A DNA stretch of 64,000 nucleotides from Paenibacillus cookii. Lineage in GTDB: Bacteria > Bacillota > Bacilli > Paenibacillales > Paenibacillaceae. The notes below the pieces were generated by a model. It did no database searches. It saw only the letters and a program-made list of their open reading frames with translations, and had not been told where the DNA came from. The position numbers were made by a program, and so were the translations under genes. Location: assembly GCF_018333375.1 (NCBI RefSeq), contig NZ_BORW01000016.1:1-64000 (forward strand), given 5' to 3'. Position 1 is the first letter of the stretch, and each line of letters begins with the position of its first letter. Below, piece after piece: positions 42,952-53,632 of the stretch.

Positions 42952-44511
42952 GTGACAAAAAAGAAAGCATTTGCAACCATGCTCATCCTGGCAATGATGC
43001 TGAGCGGCCTGCTTGCGGCTTGTTCCGGTTCCGGCGGTTCAGCGACCGGAAAGGAGGAGAACCCGGGCGACAAGAAGACCGAGCAGGGAACGGGCGGAGA
43101 AGGCAAAACGCCAGTCGGCGGAACGGTCAAAATTGTGCTTCCCGGCGATGCGCCGAAAGATCTGGCGAACGTGCAGAAAGCGCTTGAAGACAAACTGAAC
43201 GCCGATGGGCTGCCGCTGAAGCTCGAATTTACGTATTTCCCGTGGGATCAGTATTCCAACAAGCTGAACCTGATCGCCGCTTCGGGCGAAAAATACGATT
43301 TGGCCTGGACGCATGTCAGCTGGCTGTCGCAAATCGTTTCCAAGCATGTCGTGTCCCCGCTTGACGAATGGCTCGAAACGAACGGCAAGGACCTGAAGGC
43401 GAACATTCCTTCCGCCAACTGGCTCAGCGCTTCGATCGACAACAAGATTTACGGCATTCCCACGCTCGTGCCGACGGCGGAAAACAACAACTTCTTTGCG
43501 GTCCGGGGGGATCTGCGCAAAAAATACAACCTGCCCGAAATTCGCACGCTTGCCGACTTCGAACATTACCTGGACACGATCAAGAAAAACGAACCGGGTA
43601 TGATGCCGATCGCCAACGACGGTACCCGCGCGCTGCTGCGGGAGTTCGGCGACGTCTACTTGCCCGTCGGCGACATGGGAGCAGGGCCGGGATATGTGGA
43701 TCCCGCCGATCCGGAGCTGAAGGTGCGCAATTTTTACGAATCCGAAATTTTTAAAAACATCGTAAACACGAAACGGAAATGGTATTTGAACGGATGGATG
43801 CCGAAGGACGCGCAGGAAATCAAAGACCCCGAAGCCGCGCTCAACAACGGGAAACTTGCGGCAATCTGGTCCAACGTGCTAAAAACGACGGAACGGATCG
43901 ACGCATTCAAGAAAACGCTTCCTCAAGGGGAGCTGGAAGACGTGTTCCTGCACCCCGACAAGCCCAAGTACATTTTCGATGCGGCTTCCAACCTTTTGTC
44001 GGTATTTTCCACGAGCGAAAATCCGGAGGGGGCCATCGCTTTCGTCAGTTGGTTCCGCAGCCAACAGGAGAATTACGACCTCTTCTCTTACGGCGTGAAG
44101 GACGTCAACTTCAAGCTGGACGGCAGCGCCATTTCCCTCGAAGGCATCGGGGAGCAGCAAACCTATAATCAGGTGTATTGGGCTTGGGACGATATTCGCC
44201 TCAAACATTTCAGCAAGCACGTCAGCCCTGAACTCATCCAGTCGCTGCAGAAATGGGACGAAGGGGCGAAAGAGGCCCCGACCCTCGGCTTCCGGTTTAA
44301 TGCCGATCCGGTCAAAGCCGAAATGGCCCAAATCAACGCCGTCGAGAAGGAATATGTCGATGCGGCTTATGCGGGATTCTCGGATTACGACCAATTTTAC
44401 CCGAAATTCGAAAACAAGCTCAAATCGGCGGGGATCGATAAAGTCATCGCGGAGATGCAGCGCCAGCTGGATGCATTTATCGCTTCTAAGCGCAAATCAC
44501 CGCGAGGCTGA
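42952..44511 (+). CDS. Extracellular solute-binding lipoprotein
   Basis: 519 residues. The lipobox LLAACSGSGG (Cys near 24) is followed by a low-complexity linker and a family 1-like binding fold (GGTVKIVLPGDAPKDL onward). It captures the sugar and passes it to the two permeases. The size is typical of LipO-type binding proteins of Paenibacillus. GTG start with GGGAGG 9 bases upstream. Third gene of the operon; the GH2 gene follows after 45 bases. Confidence 0.9.
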   Translation: MTKKKAFATMLILAMMLSGLLAACSGSGGSATGKEENPGDKKTEQGTGGEGKTPVGGTVKIVLPGDAPKDLANVQKALEDKLNADGLPLKLEFTYFPWDQYSNKLNLIAASGEKYDLAWTHVSWLSQIVSKHVVSPLDEWLETNGKDLKANIPSANWLSASIDNKIYGIPTLVPTAENNNFFAVRGDLRKKYNLPEIRTLADFEHYLDTIKKNEPGMMPIANDGTRALLREFGDVYLPVGDMGAGPGYVDPADPELKVRNFYESEIFKNIVNTKRKWYLNGWMPKDAQEIKDPEAALNNGKLAAIWSNVLKTTERIDAFKKTLPQGELEDVFLHPDKPKYIFDAASNLLSVFSTSENPEGAIAFVSWFRSQQENYDLFSYGVKDVNFKLDGSAISLEGIGEQQTYNQVYWAWDDIRLKHFSKHVSPELIQSLQKWDEGAKEAPTLGFRFNADPVKAEMAQINAVEKEYVDAAYAGFSDYDQFYPKFENKLKSAGIDKVIAEMQRQLDAFIASKRKSPRG

Positions 44512-44556
44512 GGTACGCGCAGCGTAACATTTTGAATGTTGGAGGGATATCCGATC

Positions 44557-47500
44557 ATGCTCAAGTTGAAATCATGGGCCATCGCGGCTTTGTCCGCTTC
44601 GCTTGTGCTTGGACCGTTTACCGCGCCGCTTTTTTCCCCCAGGGCCTATGCCGCCGTTTCAGGGACCGAAACGCCGGGTCCGGTAGAGGCGCCGCCGCAA
44701 GAAGGATGGCCTGAAGGCGAAGTACCGCCGGCGGCACAAGAACCGCCCGGCGAGCAGCCGCCCGGCGCGGAGCCGGAGCAGCCAGGGGAAAACCCTTCCC
44801 CTGCCGATGTCCAAGCGCCGCCCGGCACGGATGGGCAGGCCCCGCCGGAGGTTCGGCCGGGAGAGGAAGCGATGGCCCCCGGCAGCGGCGACGCGGCCGT
44901 ACCCGGGGCAAACCTGGCGCTGAACAAGCCGGTAACGGCGAGCAGCGCGCTTCCGCAGCATCCGGGAGCGTATTTGACGGACGGCAGGCTGGACCTTATG
45001 TGGTCTACCAGCGATACCGGATGGCAAAGCAGCCCGCTGGCCGACGAATGGGCGATGGTGGATCTGGGCGCCGTTCAACCGATCATGCGCTGGACGGTCT
45101 ATCACGGCGCGGCGGGAACATGGGCGACGAAGGATTTCCAATTGGAATACAGCACGGGGGATGCAAGCGGCCCCTGGCAAACGGCGGATTCGGTGGTCGG
45201 CAACATGGATGCCGTGACCGACCGGACGTTGCCGGATGCGATCTCGGCCCGGTATGTGCGTCTTCACGTCACGAAAAAAACGGCTGAAGGCGTCGACTGG
45301 CCGGCCGTACGGGTCAGCGAGCTGGAATTATTCTCGAAGGCCGCGGTCATTCCCGTATTGACGGCCGCTCCGCCGTCCGGAACCGTGCTGCCGGGCACCC
45401 AAGTGAAGCTGTCCAGCTCTCCAGGCACGGCGGCCATCTATTACACGACGGACGGAACGGATCCGGTGACATCCGAGACCCGGCATCCATATACCGAACC
45501 GATTTCGGTCGGATCCGACCTGAACATAAAAGCGGTTGCCGTCGACGAAAAGGGAGGGGGCGTCAGCGAGGTCGGAAGCTTTGAATACCGGGTTCCCAAG
45601 GAGGATTTGTCCCAATATCCGAACCTCGCGCTGACGGCCACGGCGGAAATGTCGTCCCCGGCAGGCTGGGGCAATGTCGCCGGACGCGCCATTGACGGCA
45701 ACCCCGGGACGTATGCCCAACCGGAACAAAACGTGCTGTGGGATTTGACCGTCGATCTGGGCAGCAGCCAGCCGGTCAATTATGCGGTCCTTCGCAAAAA
45801 TCCGGATCACGTCAACTACGTGACGAAATTTACGATCGACGTATCGGAAGATGGGGAGCGCTGGACGACGGTGGCCGAAGAAACCGGCAATGACGACTCC
45901 AAGGATCAGATATACGGTTTCGCCCCGGCGAAGGCGCGTTACGTCAGGCTTCATCAGTTGGACAAAACCGGCATCGCCGCGGCCATATGGGAGTTCGAGC
46001 TGTACAATACGGCCGTCGCGCTGCCTGTGGAAACCAGCGTCAAGCCGGGACCGGTGATTGACGGCACGGCCGTCGAGCTGTTCGGCGGGCAGCCTGGAGC
46101 CGCGATTTATTATACGACGGACGGCACCGATCCAAAGACATCGGAGACCAAGACCGTGTATAAGGAACCGATCATCCTGCACGGCGGGAGCATCGGCGCC
46201 GCAACCAAACTGCAAGCTTACGCCGCCATGGAGGGAAAAGAGGACAGCGAGGTCAAAACGTTCGAATATCAGGTCATACCGTTGTCGGCTACCCCGCCGC
46301 CGGGGGACGTGGCTGCAGGGACGGCCGTTGCATTGTCCAGCTCCATTCCGGGCGCTTCCATTTTCTATACGCTGGATGGAACGGATCCGCTGACATCGGT
46401 CTCCAAACGCCTGTATACGGAGCCGCTGATCGTGGAAGAGGACGTCACGATCCGCGCCTACGTATCGGACGGGGCGAATGCAAGCCCTTCGGCTTCCATT
46501 CCGTACAGCATCATGCGGGATGAAACCAACGTCGCGCTGAGCAAAGAGGCGTCGGCATCGTCGTCGCAGCCGGCAGCCAAACCGGGTAATGCCGTCGACG
46601 GCGATCAAGATACCGCGTGGATCGCCGGCAGCTCGGAACCCAACGGCTGGCTTCAGGTCGATCTCGGCGGCGATTACGACCTGACAGGCACGCAAATCGC
46701 CTGGAATGAAGCAAAAAATTACAAATACAAAATCGAAGTGTCCGCCGACGCCCTTCACTGGTATTCGGTTGCGGACAGGACCGATCTTACCGGCCGGGAC
46801 CAGGTCCGAAAAGATCGCTTCCTGGAAACGGCGCGGCGTTATGTCCGGGTGACCGTCACGGGGCTGGAGCCCGGCACCAAGCCGGGCATCCGCGAGTTGG
46901 CGGTTTGGGGAACGCCAAGCGAACCGATGCCTCTCGTTCCGGTAGGTCCGGCAACGAACGGTTGGCCGCGGCCGGTGATCGTTCCGCTTCCTGCTTCGGT
47001 CAGCGGCGTACCCGAGCCGGTCGTCAGTCTGGACGGCACGTGGAAATTCAAGCTGAATCCCGGACAGGGCTTCTGGAGAAACAGTACCGATACGTCCGGG
47101 TGGAAAGAGGTCCGGGTCCCGGCCAACATCGAGGTGCTCGGCTTCGATATCCGCGGCCAGCAGGGCGGCGATTGGTTCCCGGACCGCAATATTGAACACG
47201 CGTACCAGAAAACGGTAAACATTCCGTCTTCCTATGATGGAAGCAGGGTGATGCTCCGCTTCGAAGCGGCGTTCAACTTCGCCCGCGTCTGGGTCAACGG
47301 CCATTTGGTCCGCCAGCACCGCGGAGGTTTTACGACGTTTGACGCCGACGTTACGGAATACGTTGCCCCGGGCGAAGACGCCACGATCACCGTCGGGATT
47401 ACGGCAGAAACCGGGTTTGTCGAATACCAGCATGTCCGGGGACTGATCGGCCAGGTGAAGCTGTTTGCGCTGCCCGTCGATCACATCACCCGCCTGCACG

Positions 47501-50202
47501 CCGAAACCGAGTTCGACGCCGCGTATTCGGACGCGACGTTGAAGGTATCGGCCGGCATGGCGTTAGAGGAGGCGATGCAGGGGGAAATCGAGCTGCAGCT
47601 TACCGATCCGGACGGAAACGACGTACCGATCGAGCCGGCTGCAATTTCGTTGACGGGCAGTCAGCCGGAAGCGTCGATCCAAATCCCGGTCGCAAAACCC
47701 GTGAAATGGGATGCCGAGCATCCGCGGCTGTACACGCTGAAAGCTACGGCGAAAGCAGACGGCAAATCCGTGCAAACCGTGATCCGCAAAATAGGCTTCC
47801 GGTCGATCCGAATGGAGGGCAACCAGATGCTGGTGAACGGGAAAGTCGTGAAGCTGCGCGGCGTCGATTGGCATCAGTCGTCCCCGCTTATCGGTGTCGC
47901 CGCCGATCCGGAACATGACCGCGAGTCGCTGATCAAGCTCAAGGAAGCCAACGTCAACTACATTCGCGCTTCCCATTGGCCGCAGTACGAATACGTGCTG
48001 GATTTGGCCGATGAACTCGGCTTTTACGTCGAACAGGAGAACTCGGTGATGTTCGTCAGCGACGGCAGGGCCAGCGATCCGAAATATTTAAACAACTATA
48101 TGGGCCAATTCTCCGAAACGATCGAGAAGGACCGCAGCCATCCAAGCATCGTCATCTGGTCCATCGGCAATGAAAGCGCGTGGGGAAGCAACGTGGCGGC
48201 AACCCATGATTACGTCAAGGCGGTTGATCCGTCCCGCCCCGTGAAATTCAGTTGGGGATTCAACGCTCCTGCCGGGTATACCGACTTGTTCAGTATTCAT
48301 TACACCCCATACGGCCATACTTTCGGCACGCATGACAAGCCGGAGCTGTACGACGAATATGCCCACGGTTACGTCTATTACGGCGACTGGATCGACGACG
48401 ATCCGGCCTACAGGGATTTTTACGGCACCGCTCTTCACCGGCTGTGGGATGATCTGTACGGGACGCCGGGCGTTCTGGGCGGAGCCATCTGGCACTCCCG
48501 CGACCTGCGCTTTTACGGTCCGGACGGGATCTGGCAGGGCTTCCTGGTCAACTGGGGCATCCTTGACGAATGGAACCGGGAAAAGCCGGAATATTGGAAC
48601 GTCAAAAAAGCTTATTCGCCCGTAAGAATCGGGGCCGATTCGCTTCCGAACCCGGGAGCGGGCCAACCGCTGACGATACCGATCGAAAACCGTTATAATC
48701 ATACAAATTTGAGCGAGGTTACCATCGAGTGGAGCGTCGGCCAAGAAAAAGGAAAGCTCCAAGGCTCTTCCGTGGAGCCCATGAGCAAAGGGCAGCTTAC
48801 GCTTCCTGCAAGAAAGTGGAAAAACGGAGATGCCGTCCGCCTGAAAATTTACCGGGACGACCATACCGCTGCCGATTCGCTCGTGGACGAATACCTGCTA
48901 GTCGTCGGCCAGAGAACGATCGTGCCGTGGAAGCCGCAAGGGAAAGCCCCGGATATCCGGGAAACCGGCAGCCAAATCATCGTTTCCGGCAATGATTTCC
49001 GCCTAACGTTCAGCAAAACGACGGGCATGATCCAAACCGGCGAATACAAAGGGAAAACGATGATCACCGGCGGGCCGTACCTCGATATGGGCTATACGTC
49101 GAAGCTTGGGGCATGGACGCTCTCCGGCATCAGCCAAAGCCGCTCGGGCAAGGAAGCCGTCATCCGCATATCGGGCCAATACGGCAAGACGGGCGTCCAT
49201 TTCGAGGTTCGCGTGGACGGCAAGGGGCTCATCTCCACCACGTATACCGTCACCGACCCGCCGGAAACTTACGACGCCGTCGGCGTATCCTTTGATGCAG
49301 CCGCGGATGCCGACCGGATCACCTGGGATCGGAACGGGGAATGGAACGAATATCCGGCAAACCATATTGGCAGACTCACCGGGACCGCTTATAAGAAGCG
49401 TTCCAAAGGTGAAGAGAAGTACGGCGTCAAGCCGGATTGGCCGTGGATGGAGGATGAGAAGGAGGGCCTCGGGACGGCGGATTTCCGCGCCTCCAAGACG
49501 AACGTGAATTACGCTTCCCTCCTGTTCGGCAAATCCCGAAACCGGATTTCGGTGCAGGGGGACGGCTCGGGGGCGGTCAAAGCTTCGCTGAACGCTGACG
49601 GATCGGTCCGCCTGCACATCCGGAACGAATGGTCCCATCCCGCAGGCTTCCCGGGTTGGGTCGAGGCCAATCCGGTGCAAAAGCCGATCGCGATCGATTC
49701 CGGCTATACCGGCACCGTCCGAATGAAGCTCGCTGCCCATGACGATTTCGATTTCACATTCGCGGACGCGCCGCAGTATTTAAGCGACATGCAGTGGTCG
49801 GACGCGACCAGCGGCTGGAGCCGGGTGAAAAAGGATTGGAGCGTCGGCGGAAACGTGCTGACCTTGTATGACGGAAAAGGAAGCCGTTCGTACGACAAGG
49901 GCTTGGGCACCCGTGCCTCCTCGGAAATCCGCTATTCCATCGGGGGCAAAGGCTATAAGCGGTTTACCGCCGCGGCGGGGATCGATCTGGAGAGCCCTGG
50001 TGGTTCGGCCGTGTTCCAGGTGTGGGCGGACGGCGTCAAACTGTTCGACAGCGGCACGATGAACCGAAACACGCCTGCCCGCCAAGTCGATGTCGACATT
50101 TCCGGCAAAAACGAGCTTACACTCGTGGTTCTGGACGGCGGAGACGGAAACGCCGAAGACCATGCCGATTGGGCCGATGCCAAACTTGAGCCGGCTCGTT
50201 AA
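44557..50202 (+). CDS. Giant secreted multidomain GH2 glycoside hydrolase
   Basis: About 1,881 residues. Order: signal peptide to about 32; Pro/Glu-rich linker to 115; discoidin 1 (118-262); chitobiase C-terminal-like (CHB_HEX) domain (263-348); discoidin 2 (355-487); two more CHB_HEX domains (488-655); discoidin 3 (658-788); GH2 sugar-binding domain (about 820-978); GH2 Ig domain (980-1083); GH2 barrel (1084-1370) with acid/base Glu1206 in IWSIGNESAWG and nucleophile Glu1267 in LYDEYAHGY; further beta domains; C-terminal NPCBM domain (about 1738-1881). The layout is beta-galactosidase-like, with at least seven accessory modules to hold a polysaccharide. I chose ATG 44557 because GGAGG lies 11 bases upstream. 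No cell-wall anchor is seen. It is last in the transporter operon, so the importer likely takes up its products. Confidence 0.9.
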   Translation: MLKLKSWAIAALSASLVLGPFTAPLFSPRAYAAVSGTETPGPVEAPPQEGWPEGEVPPAAQEPPGEQPPGAEPEQPGENPSPADVQAPPGTDGQAPPEVRPGEEAMAPGSGDAAVPGANLALNKPVTASSALPQHPGAYLTDGRLDLMWSTSDTGWQSSPLADEWAMVDLGAVQPIMRWTVYHGAAGTWATKDFQLEYSTGDASGPWQTADSVVGNMDAVTDRTLPDAISARYVRLHVTKKTAEGVDWPAVRVSELELFSKAAVIPVLTAAPPSGTVLPGTQVKLSSSPGTAAIYYTTDGTDPVTSETRHPYTEPISVGSDLNIKAVAVDEKGGGVSEVGSFEYRVPKEDLSQYPNLALTATAEMSSPAGWGNVAGRAIDGNPGTYAQPEQNVLWDLTVDLGSSQPVNYAVLRKNPDHVNYVTKFTIDVSEDGERWTTVAEETGNDDSKDQIYGFAPAKARYVRLHQLDKTGIAAAIWEFELYNTAVALPVETSVKPGPVIDGTAVELFGGQPGAAIYYTTDGTDPKTSETKTVYKEPIILHGGSIGAATKLQAYAAMEGKEDSEVKTFEYQVIPLSATPPPGDVAAGTAVALSSSIPGASIFYTLDGTDPLTSVSKRLYTEPLIVEEDVTIRAYVSDGANASPSASIPYSIMRDETNVALSKEASASSSQPAAKPGNAVDGDQDTAWIAGSSEPNGWLQVDLGGDYDLTGTQIAWNEAKNYKYKIEVSADALHWYSVADRTDLTGRDQVRKDRFLETARRYVRVTVTGLEPGTKPGIRELAVWGTPSEPMPLVPVGPATNGWPRPVIVPLPASVSGVPEPVVSLDGTWKFKLNPGQGFWRNSTDTSGWKEVRVPANIEVLGFDIRGQQGGDWFPDRNIEHAYQKTVNIPSSYDGSRVMLRFEAAFNFARVWVNGHLVRQHRGGFTTFDADVTEYVAPGEDATITVGITAETGFVEYQHVRGLIGQVKLFALPVDHITRLHAETEFDAAYSDATLKVSAGMALEEAMQGEIELQLTDPDGNDVPIEPAAISLTGSQPEASIQIPVAKPVKWDAEHPRLYTLKATAKADGKSVQTVIRKIGFRSIRMEGNQMLVNGKVVKLRGVDWHQSSPLIGVAADPEHDRESLIKLKEANVNYIRASHWPQYEYVLDLADELGFYVEQENSVMFVSDGRASDPKYLNNYMGQFSETIEKDRSHPSIVIWSIGNESAWGSNVAATHDYVKAVDPSRPVKFSWGFNAPAGYTDLFSIHYTPYGHTFGTHDKPELYDEYAHGYVYYGDWIDDDPAYRDFYGTALHRLWDDLYGTPGVLGGAIWHSRDLRFYGPDGIWQGFLVNWGILDEWNREKPEYWNVKKAYSPVRIGADSLPNPGAGQPLTIPIENRYNHTNLSEVTIEWSVGQEKGKLQGSSVEPMSKGQLTLPARKWKNGDAVRLKIYRDDHTAADSLVDEYLLVVGQRTIVPWKPQGKAPDIRETGSQIIVSGNDFRLTFSKTTGMIQTGEYKGKTMITGGPYLDMGYTSKLGAWTLSGISQSRSGKEAVIRISGQYGKTGVHFEVRVDGKGLISTTYTVTDPPETYDAVGVSFDAAADADRITWDRNGEWNEYPANHIGRLTGTAYKKRSKGEEKYGVKPDWPWMEDEKEGLGTADFRASKTNVNYASLLFGKSRNRISVQGDGSGAVKASLNADGSVRLHIRNEWSHPAGFPGWVEANPVQKPIAIDSGYTGTVRMKLAAHDDFDFTFADAPQYLSDMQWSDATSGWSRVKKDWSVGGNVLTLYDGKGSRSYDKGLGTRASSEIRYSIGGKGYKRFTAAAGIDLESPGGSAVFQVWADGVKLFDSGTMNRNTPARQVDVDISGKNELTLVVLDGGDGNAEDHADWADAKLEPAR

Positions 50203-50215
50203 AATACACATTCCA

Positions 50216-50243
50216 GCAGGCCTTCCCTCAGGGGAAGGCCTGC
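50216..50243 (+). terminator. Long perfect hairpin after the GH2 gene
   Basis: GCAGGCCTTCCC pairs with GGGAAGGCCTGC around a 4-base loop. No T tract follows, so it may act with a protein factor or as an mRNA stabiliser between GH2 and the regulator gene. Confidence 0.55.
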
Positions 50244-50339
50244 ATCATCGATCAAGCCCGATTCGGCTGCCTTTGAACAGGGAGGATTCAGCCGATCGAC
50301 GGCCAATATATTTAGGATTCCAGAGTGACAGGATGTGAA

Positions 50340-52682
50340 ATGCCGGTGAACCCGATGAAATGGAGATGGCATGTACCGACCCGAAGCTTTTTGTTCAGAT
50401 TGATCGCGGCCAACACGATCGTTTTTGGCCTGAGCCTGCTCATGCTTTCGGCCGTGAACTATACGTTTACCAATATGATCAGCGAGAAGCAGATCTCGGA
50501 AACGACCCGGAAGCTGCTCCATCAAACCGATGCCAGCATCGAGATGCTGTATGAAAGGGCGTTCCGGGCCGGGGAACAGCTCCTGAACGACAAGGACGTC
50601 ATCCAAAGCCTGTACGCGCCAAACCTTGATCCGGTCGACTCGCTTGCGCTGGACCGAAAGCTCCATGAAATCGTCAATGCGAATGATTTTATCGATTCCG
50701 TTTATTTGCGCAACGGCGCGACGGGACAATTCATCCATTCGATTCCGCGGGACGTCGAGATCGCCGACATCGATCCGGAAGCGCGCAAGCTGGTTCAGGT
50801 CCGCAACGGACTGGGCAAAATGATTTTCCTCCCCCACAGGCAGCAGTACGTCTATTCGGGCAAGCGATACGACAACCCGATTCTTTCCCTTATCTTTATT
50901 CCGTCCGACGCGAGGTCGGAGTATGCGATCTTTATTAATCTGAAATTGTCCGCGCTCCAGGATTTATTTGATAAAATGGGCAATTCCCCGGAATCCAGCT
51001 TCATGGTCACGAACAAAAACGGGATTCTGATCACCCGCAGCGACAAGCCCGATGCCTTTATGGATGCGGCTTCCGGCGCCGAATTCATGGGCAAGGTGAT
51101 GAATTCGGGCACCGATTCCGGCAGCTTCGTCGCTTCGATGAACGGTTCAAAATCCCTGATCACCTATACCTACAACGACAAGCTTGAGTGGTATTTGGTC
51201 AATGCGACAAGCTATGCTTATTTGGCCCAAGGGAGCTTTATTCTCCAGCGAAACATCATCATCGTATCCTTGCTGATGCTTTTGGCATGCTTTGCGGCAA
51301 CGATCCTGATGAACCGTAAAATTTACGGCCCGATCGGGAACGTCGTTCAAATGGTGCGAGGAAGCCAGCCGGCGAATGCATCCGGGGAGGCCCGCAACGG
51401 ATCGGCCGATGAAGCCGCGTATTTGAGCGACGTATTCAAAAGTTTGATCGGCAAGGTGACGTCCCTTGAAGATTCGGCGGTCAAAAGCAGGGAGAAGCTG
51501 AAAGAAAGCTACCTTAAAGATCTTCTTTTTAGCGGTATTTCTGCCGGCGATCTGCATGAAGAACTGCATGCCGCGCAGCATGGCATATTATTGCGCACAG
51601 GACCGATGCGAGCCTTGACGGTAGTTGTCGAGGACTCGCTTCAAAGGGAAGGCAGCGTGACGGACACAGGGATCCGATTGGTCAAAGATACCGTATTCGA
51701 GCTGGCCCGCCGCATTTTTCCCGAACGGGACGAGATGGAAAAGGTCGACGTTGGACGGCAGTCGCTGGCCATTTTGATGCGGGAGCCTGAAGATCATCCT
51801 TCGATCCATCGGCTGAACAGGCTGGTGCAGCAAGCCGAACGGGTGACGGGTTTCCAGATGAAAATCGGCGTGGGCGGCCGTGCGGAGTCGATCGGGGAAC
51901 TGGGACGGTCTTTTGAGGAGGCGAGGGCAGCGTTGGAGTACAGTTTCGTGGATAATCGCCGAACGGTCTATGATTTTGAGGGGGTTCGCGCCGCAACCGG
52001 CACTCCGTTCCGCTATCCCGCCAAATTGGAAAGGGCTTTGTTTGATGCCGTCAAAGTCAACGACCGAAAAGAGGCAAGAAGGATTCTCGGCGAATGGTTC
52101 GAAGCGCTGCGGGGCAGCGCGCCGGCAGATATCCGTGCCGCGTTGCGGCAATCGGTGACGACGATTGAACATGAATTTGGGACGATGACGGATTTTACGC
52201 CGCTGCTGATGGATCGTGGAGAAGATTCGCTTTACGGGATCGTGCAGCGCTTTGCGGAGCTGGAACGGGTCGAGGCATTTTACGGGGATCTGGTAGATTT
52301 TATCATCGGGCAGTTGCAAACGAACCGGCACCAAGATCGCGGCGAACTCGTAAAAACCGCTTGCGGATTTATCCGAAACCATTACCGGAGCAGCGGTCTT
52401 TCGGCCGAACTTGTCGCTTCCGAGCTCGACATTTCCGTGCCTTATTTCAGCAAGCTGTTCAATGAAGCCATGGGCGTGTCCTTTACGCAATACGTGACCG
52501 ATTTGCGGCTGTACGATGCCGAACAACTGCTGCTGACGACAACATTAAACGTAAAAGAAATCGGGGAGCGGATCGGCTTTCAAAACAGCTCCTATTTTAT
52601 TACGGTATTCAAAAAGAAAAACGGCACTTCGCCCAACCAGTTCAGAAAGTTAAACAAAGCCGGCCGTGCGGCGGAGCCATGA
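50340..52682 (+). CDS. Membrane-anchored AraC family regulator
   Basis: About 780 residues. A membrane helix near residues 17-38 and a second (IIIVSLLMLLACFAATILM) near 300 flank an extracellular sensor domain of about 260 residues. A cytoplasmic linker region follows and the protein ends in an AraC HTH pair (LVASELDISVPYFSKLFNEA and VKEIGERIGFQNSSYFITVF). This one-protein sensor-regulator is a Paenibacillus speciality next to polysaccharide operons. It likely senses an extracellular sugar and controls the operon upstream. Confidence 0.9.
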   Translation: MPVNPMKWRWHVPTRSFLFRLIAANTIVFGLSLLMLSAVNYTFTNMISEKQISETTRKLLHQTDASIEMLYERAFRAGEQLLNDKDVIQSLYAPNLDPVDSLALDRKLHEIVNANDFIDSVYLRNGATGQFIHSIPRDVEIADIDPEARKLVQVRNGLGKMIFLPHRQQYVYSGKRYDNPILSLIFIPSDARSEYAIFINLKLSALQDLFDKMGNSPESSFMVTNKNGILITRSDKPDAFMDAASGAEFMGKVMNSGTDSGSFVASMNGSKSLITYTYNDKLEWYLVNATSYAYLAQGSFILQRNIIIVSLLMLLACFAATILMNRKIYGPIGNVVQMVRGSQPANASGEARNGSADEAAYLSDVFKSLIGKVTSLEDSAVKSREKLKESYLKDLLFSGISAGDLHEELHAAQHGILLRTGPMRALTVVVEDSLQREGSVTDTGIRLVKDTVFELARRIFPERDEMEKVDVGRQSLAILMREPEDHPSIHRLNRLVQQAERVTGFQMKIGVGGRAESIGELGRSFEEARAALEYSFVDNRRTVYDFEGVRAATGTPFRYPAKLERALFDAVKVNDRKEARRILGEWFEALRGSAPADIRAALRQSVTTIEHEFGTMTDFTPLLMDRGEDSLYGIVQRFAELERVEAFYGDLVDFIIGQLQTNRHQDRGELVKTACGFIRNHYRSSGLSAELVASELDISVPYFSKLFNEAMGVSFTQYVTDLRLYDAEQLLLTTTLNVKEIGERIGFQNSSYFITVFKKKNGTSPNQFRKLNKAGRAAEP

Positions 52683-52833
52683 TCACACTTGTTCACTTTA
52701 TGGGCGCTGGGTTCGCGCCATGGCGCTGGAACGGAATGGAACGTTCCTTGGCCGGGCAGGACCGATTTACTTCCCGGCGCGAATTGAATATAGTATTGGA
52801 CGAGAACATCATTTTGGGGGAGGCAAATTTTGA

Positions 52834-53631
52834 ATGCGCATTCAATTGGACCGGTTTCCGAACGGCCTGCATAAGGCCTTGACGCTCAGCTTCGACGACG
52901 GGAGGGACCATGACCGCAGATTCGTCCGCATGCTAAACGGCTACGGTATCAAAGCGACGTTTCATTTAAACAGCGGTTTTTTGGGCAAAGAAGGATACAT
53001 CGGCAAGGAAGAGGCAGGGACGTTGTACCGCGGGCATGAGGTATCGGCGCATACGGTAAGCCATCCGTTTTTGGAGCAGTCCCCGCCGGAGCAGGTCGTA
53101 TCGCAAGTCGTGGAGGACCGGAAGGCGCTAGAAGCTCTCGTTCACGTGCCGATCAAAGGAATGAGTTATCCGTTCGGGACCTACAACGATCAGGTGGTAA
53201 GCCTTCTTCGCGCCGTCGGCATCGAATATGCCCGGACGGTCAACAGCCACGGCTCGTTCCATATGCCCGAAGATTGGCTCCGCTGGCATCCGACCTGCCA
53301 CCACAAACAAATGGTGGAATTCGCGGAGCAGTTCGTCCGTTTGGAAGAGCGGTTTTCGCGCATGGCGCTTTTGTACGTATGGGGACACAGCTATGAATTC
53401 GAAAACGACGGGAATTGGGATCTGATCGAACGGTTCGGCGAAACCGTCGGCGGACGGGAGGACATCTGGTACGCGACCAACGCCGAAATTTATGCCTATG
53501 CGGACGCGTTAAAACGGCTTCGTTTCTCTGCGGACAGCCGCATCGTCCATAACCCGTCGGCCTTGTCCGTCTGGATCAGCGCGGAAGGCGACCCGGTCGA
53601 GATCCCCGCGGGGCAAACGGTACGATTATAA
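52834..53631 (+). CDS. Polysaccharide deacetylase (NodB homology)
   Basis: 265 residues with no signal peptide. The NodB motifs are LTLSFDDGRDHD (metal and catalytic Asp), HTVSHPF (metal His pair) and SYPFGTYND. Members remove N- or O-acetyl groups from sugars such as chitin, peptidoglycan or xylan with a divalent metal. Being cytoplasmic, it would act on imported oligosaccharides. RBS GGGGGAGG lies 9 bases before the ATG. Same strand as the GH2 locus. Confidence 0.88.
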   Translation: MRIQLDRFPNGLHKALTLSFDDGRDHDRRFVRMLNGYGIKATFHLNSGFLGKEGYIGKEEAGTLYRGHEVSAHTVSHPFLEQSPPEQVVSQVVEDRKALEALVHVPIKGMSYPFGTYNDQVVSLLRAVGIEYARTVNSHGSFHMPEDWLRWHPTCHHKQMVEFAEQFVRLEERFSRMALLYVWGHSYEFENDGNWDLIERFGETVGGREDIWYATNAEIYAYADALKRLRFSADSRIVHNPSALSVWISAEGDPVEIPAGQTVRL

Positions 53632-53632
53632 T

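Noticed and set aside
45328..47499. A 723-codon open frame on the minus strand opposite the GH2 gene
   Set aside because: It is a mirror of a GC-rich gene, with a composition rich in Arg, His and Gly, no recognisable domain and no ribosome site. The plus strand has clear domains throughout.
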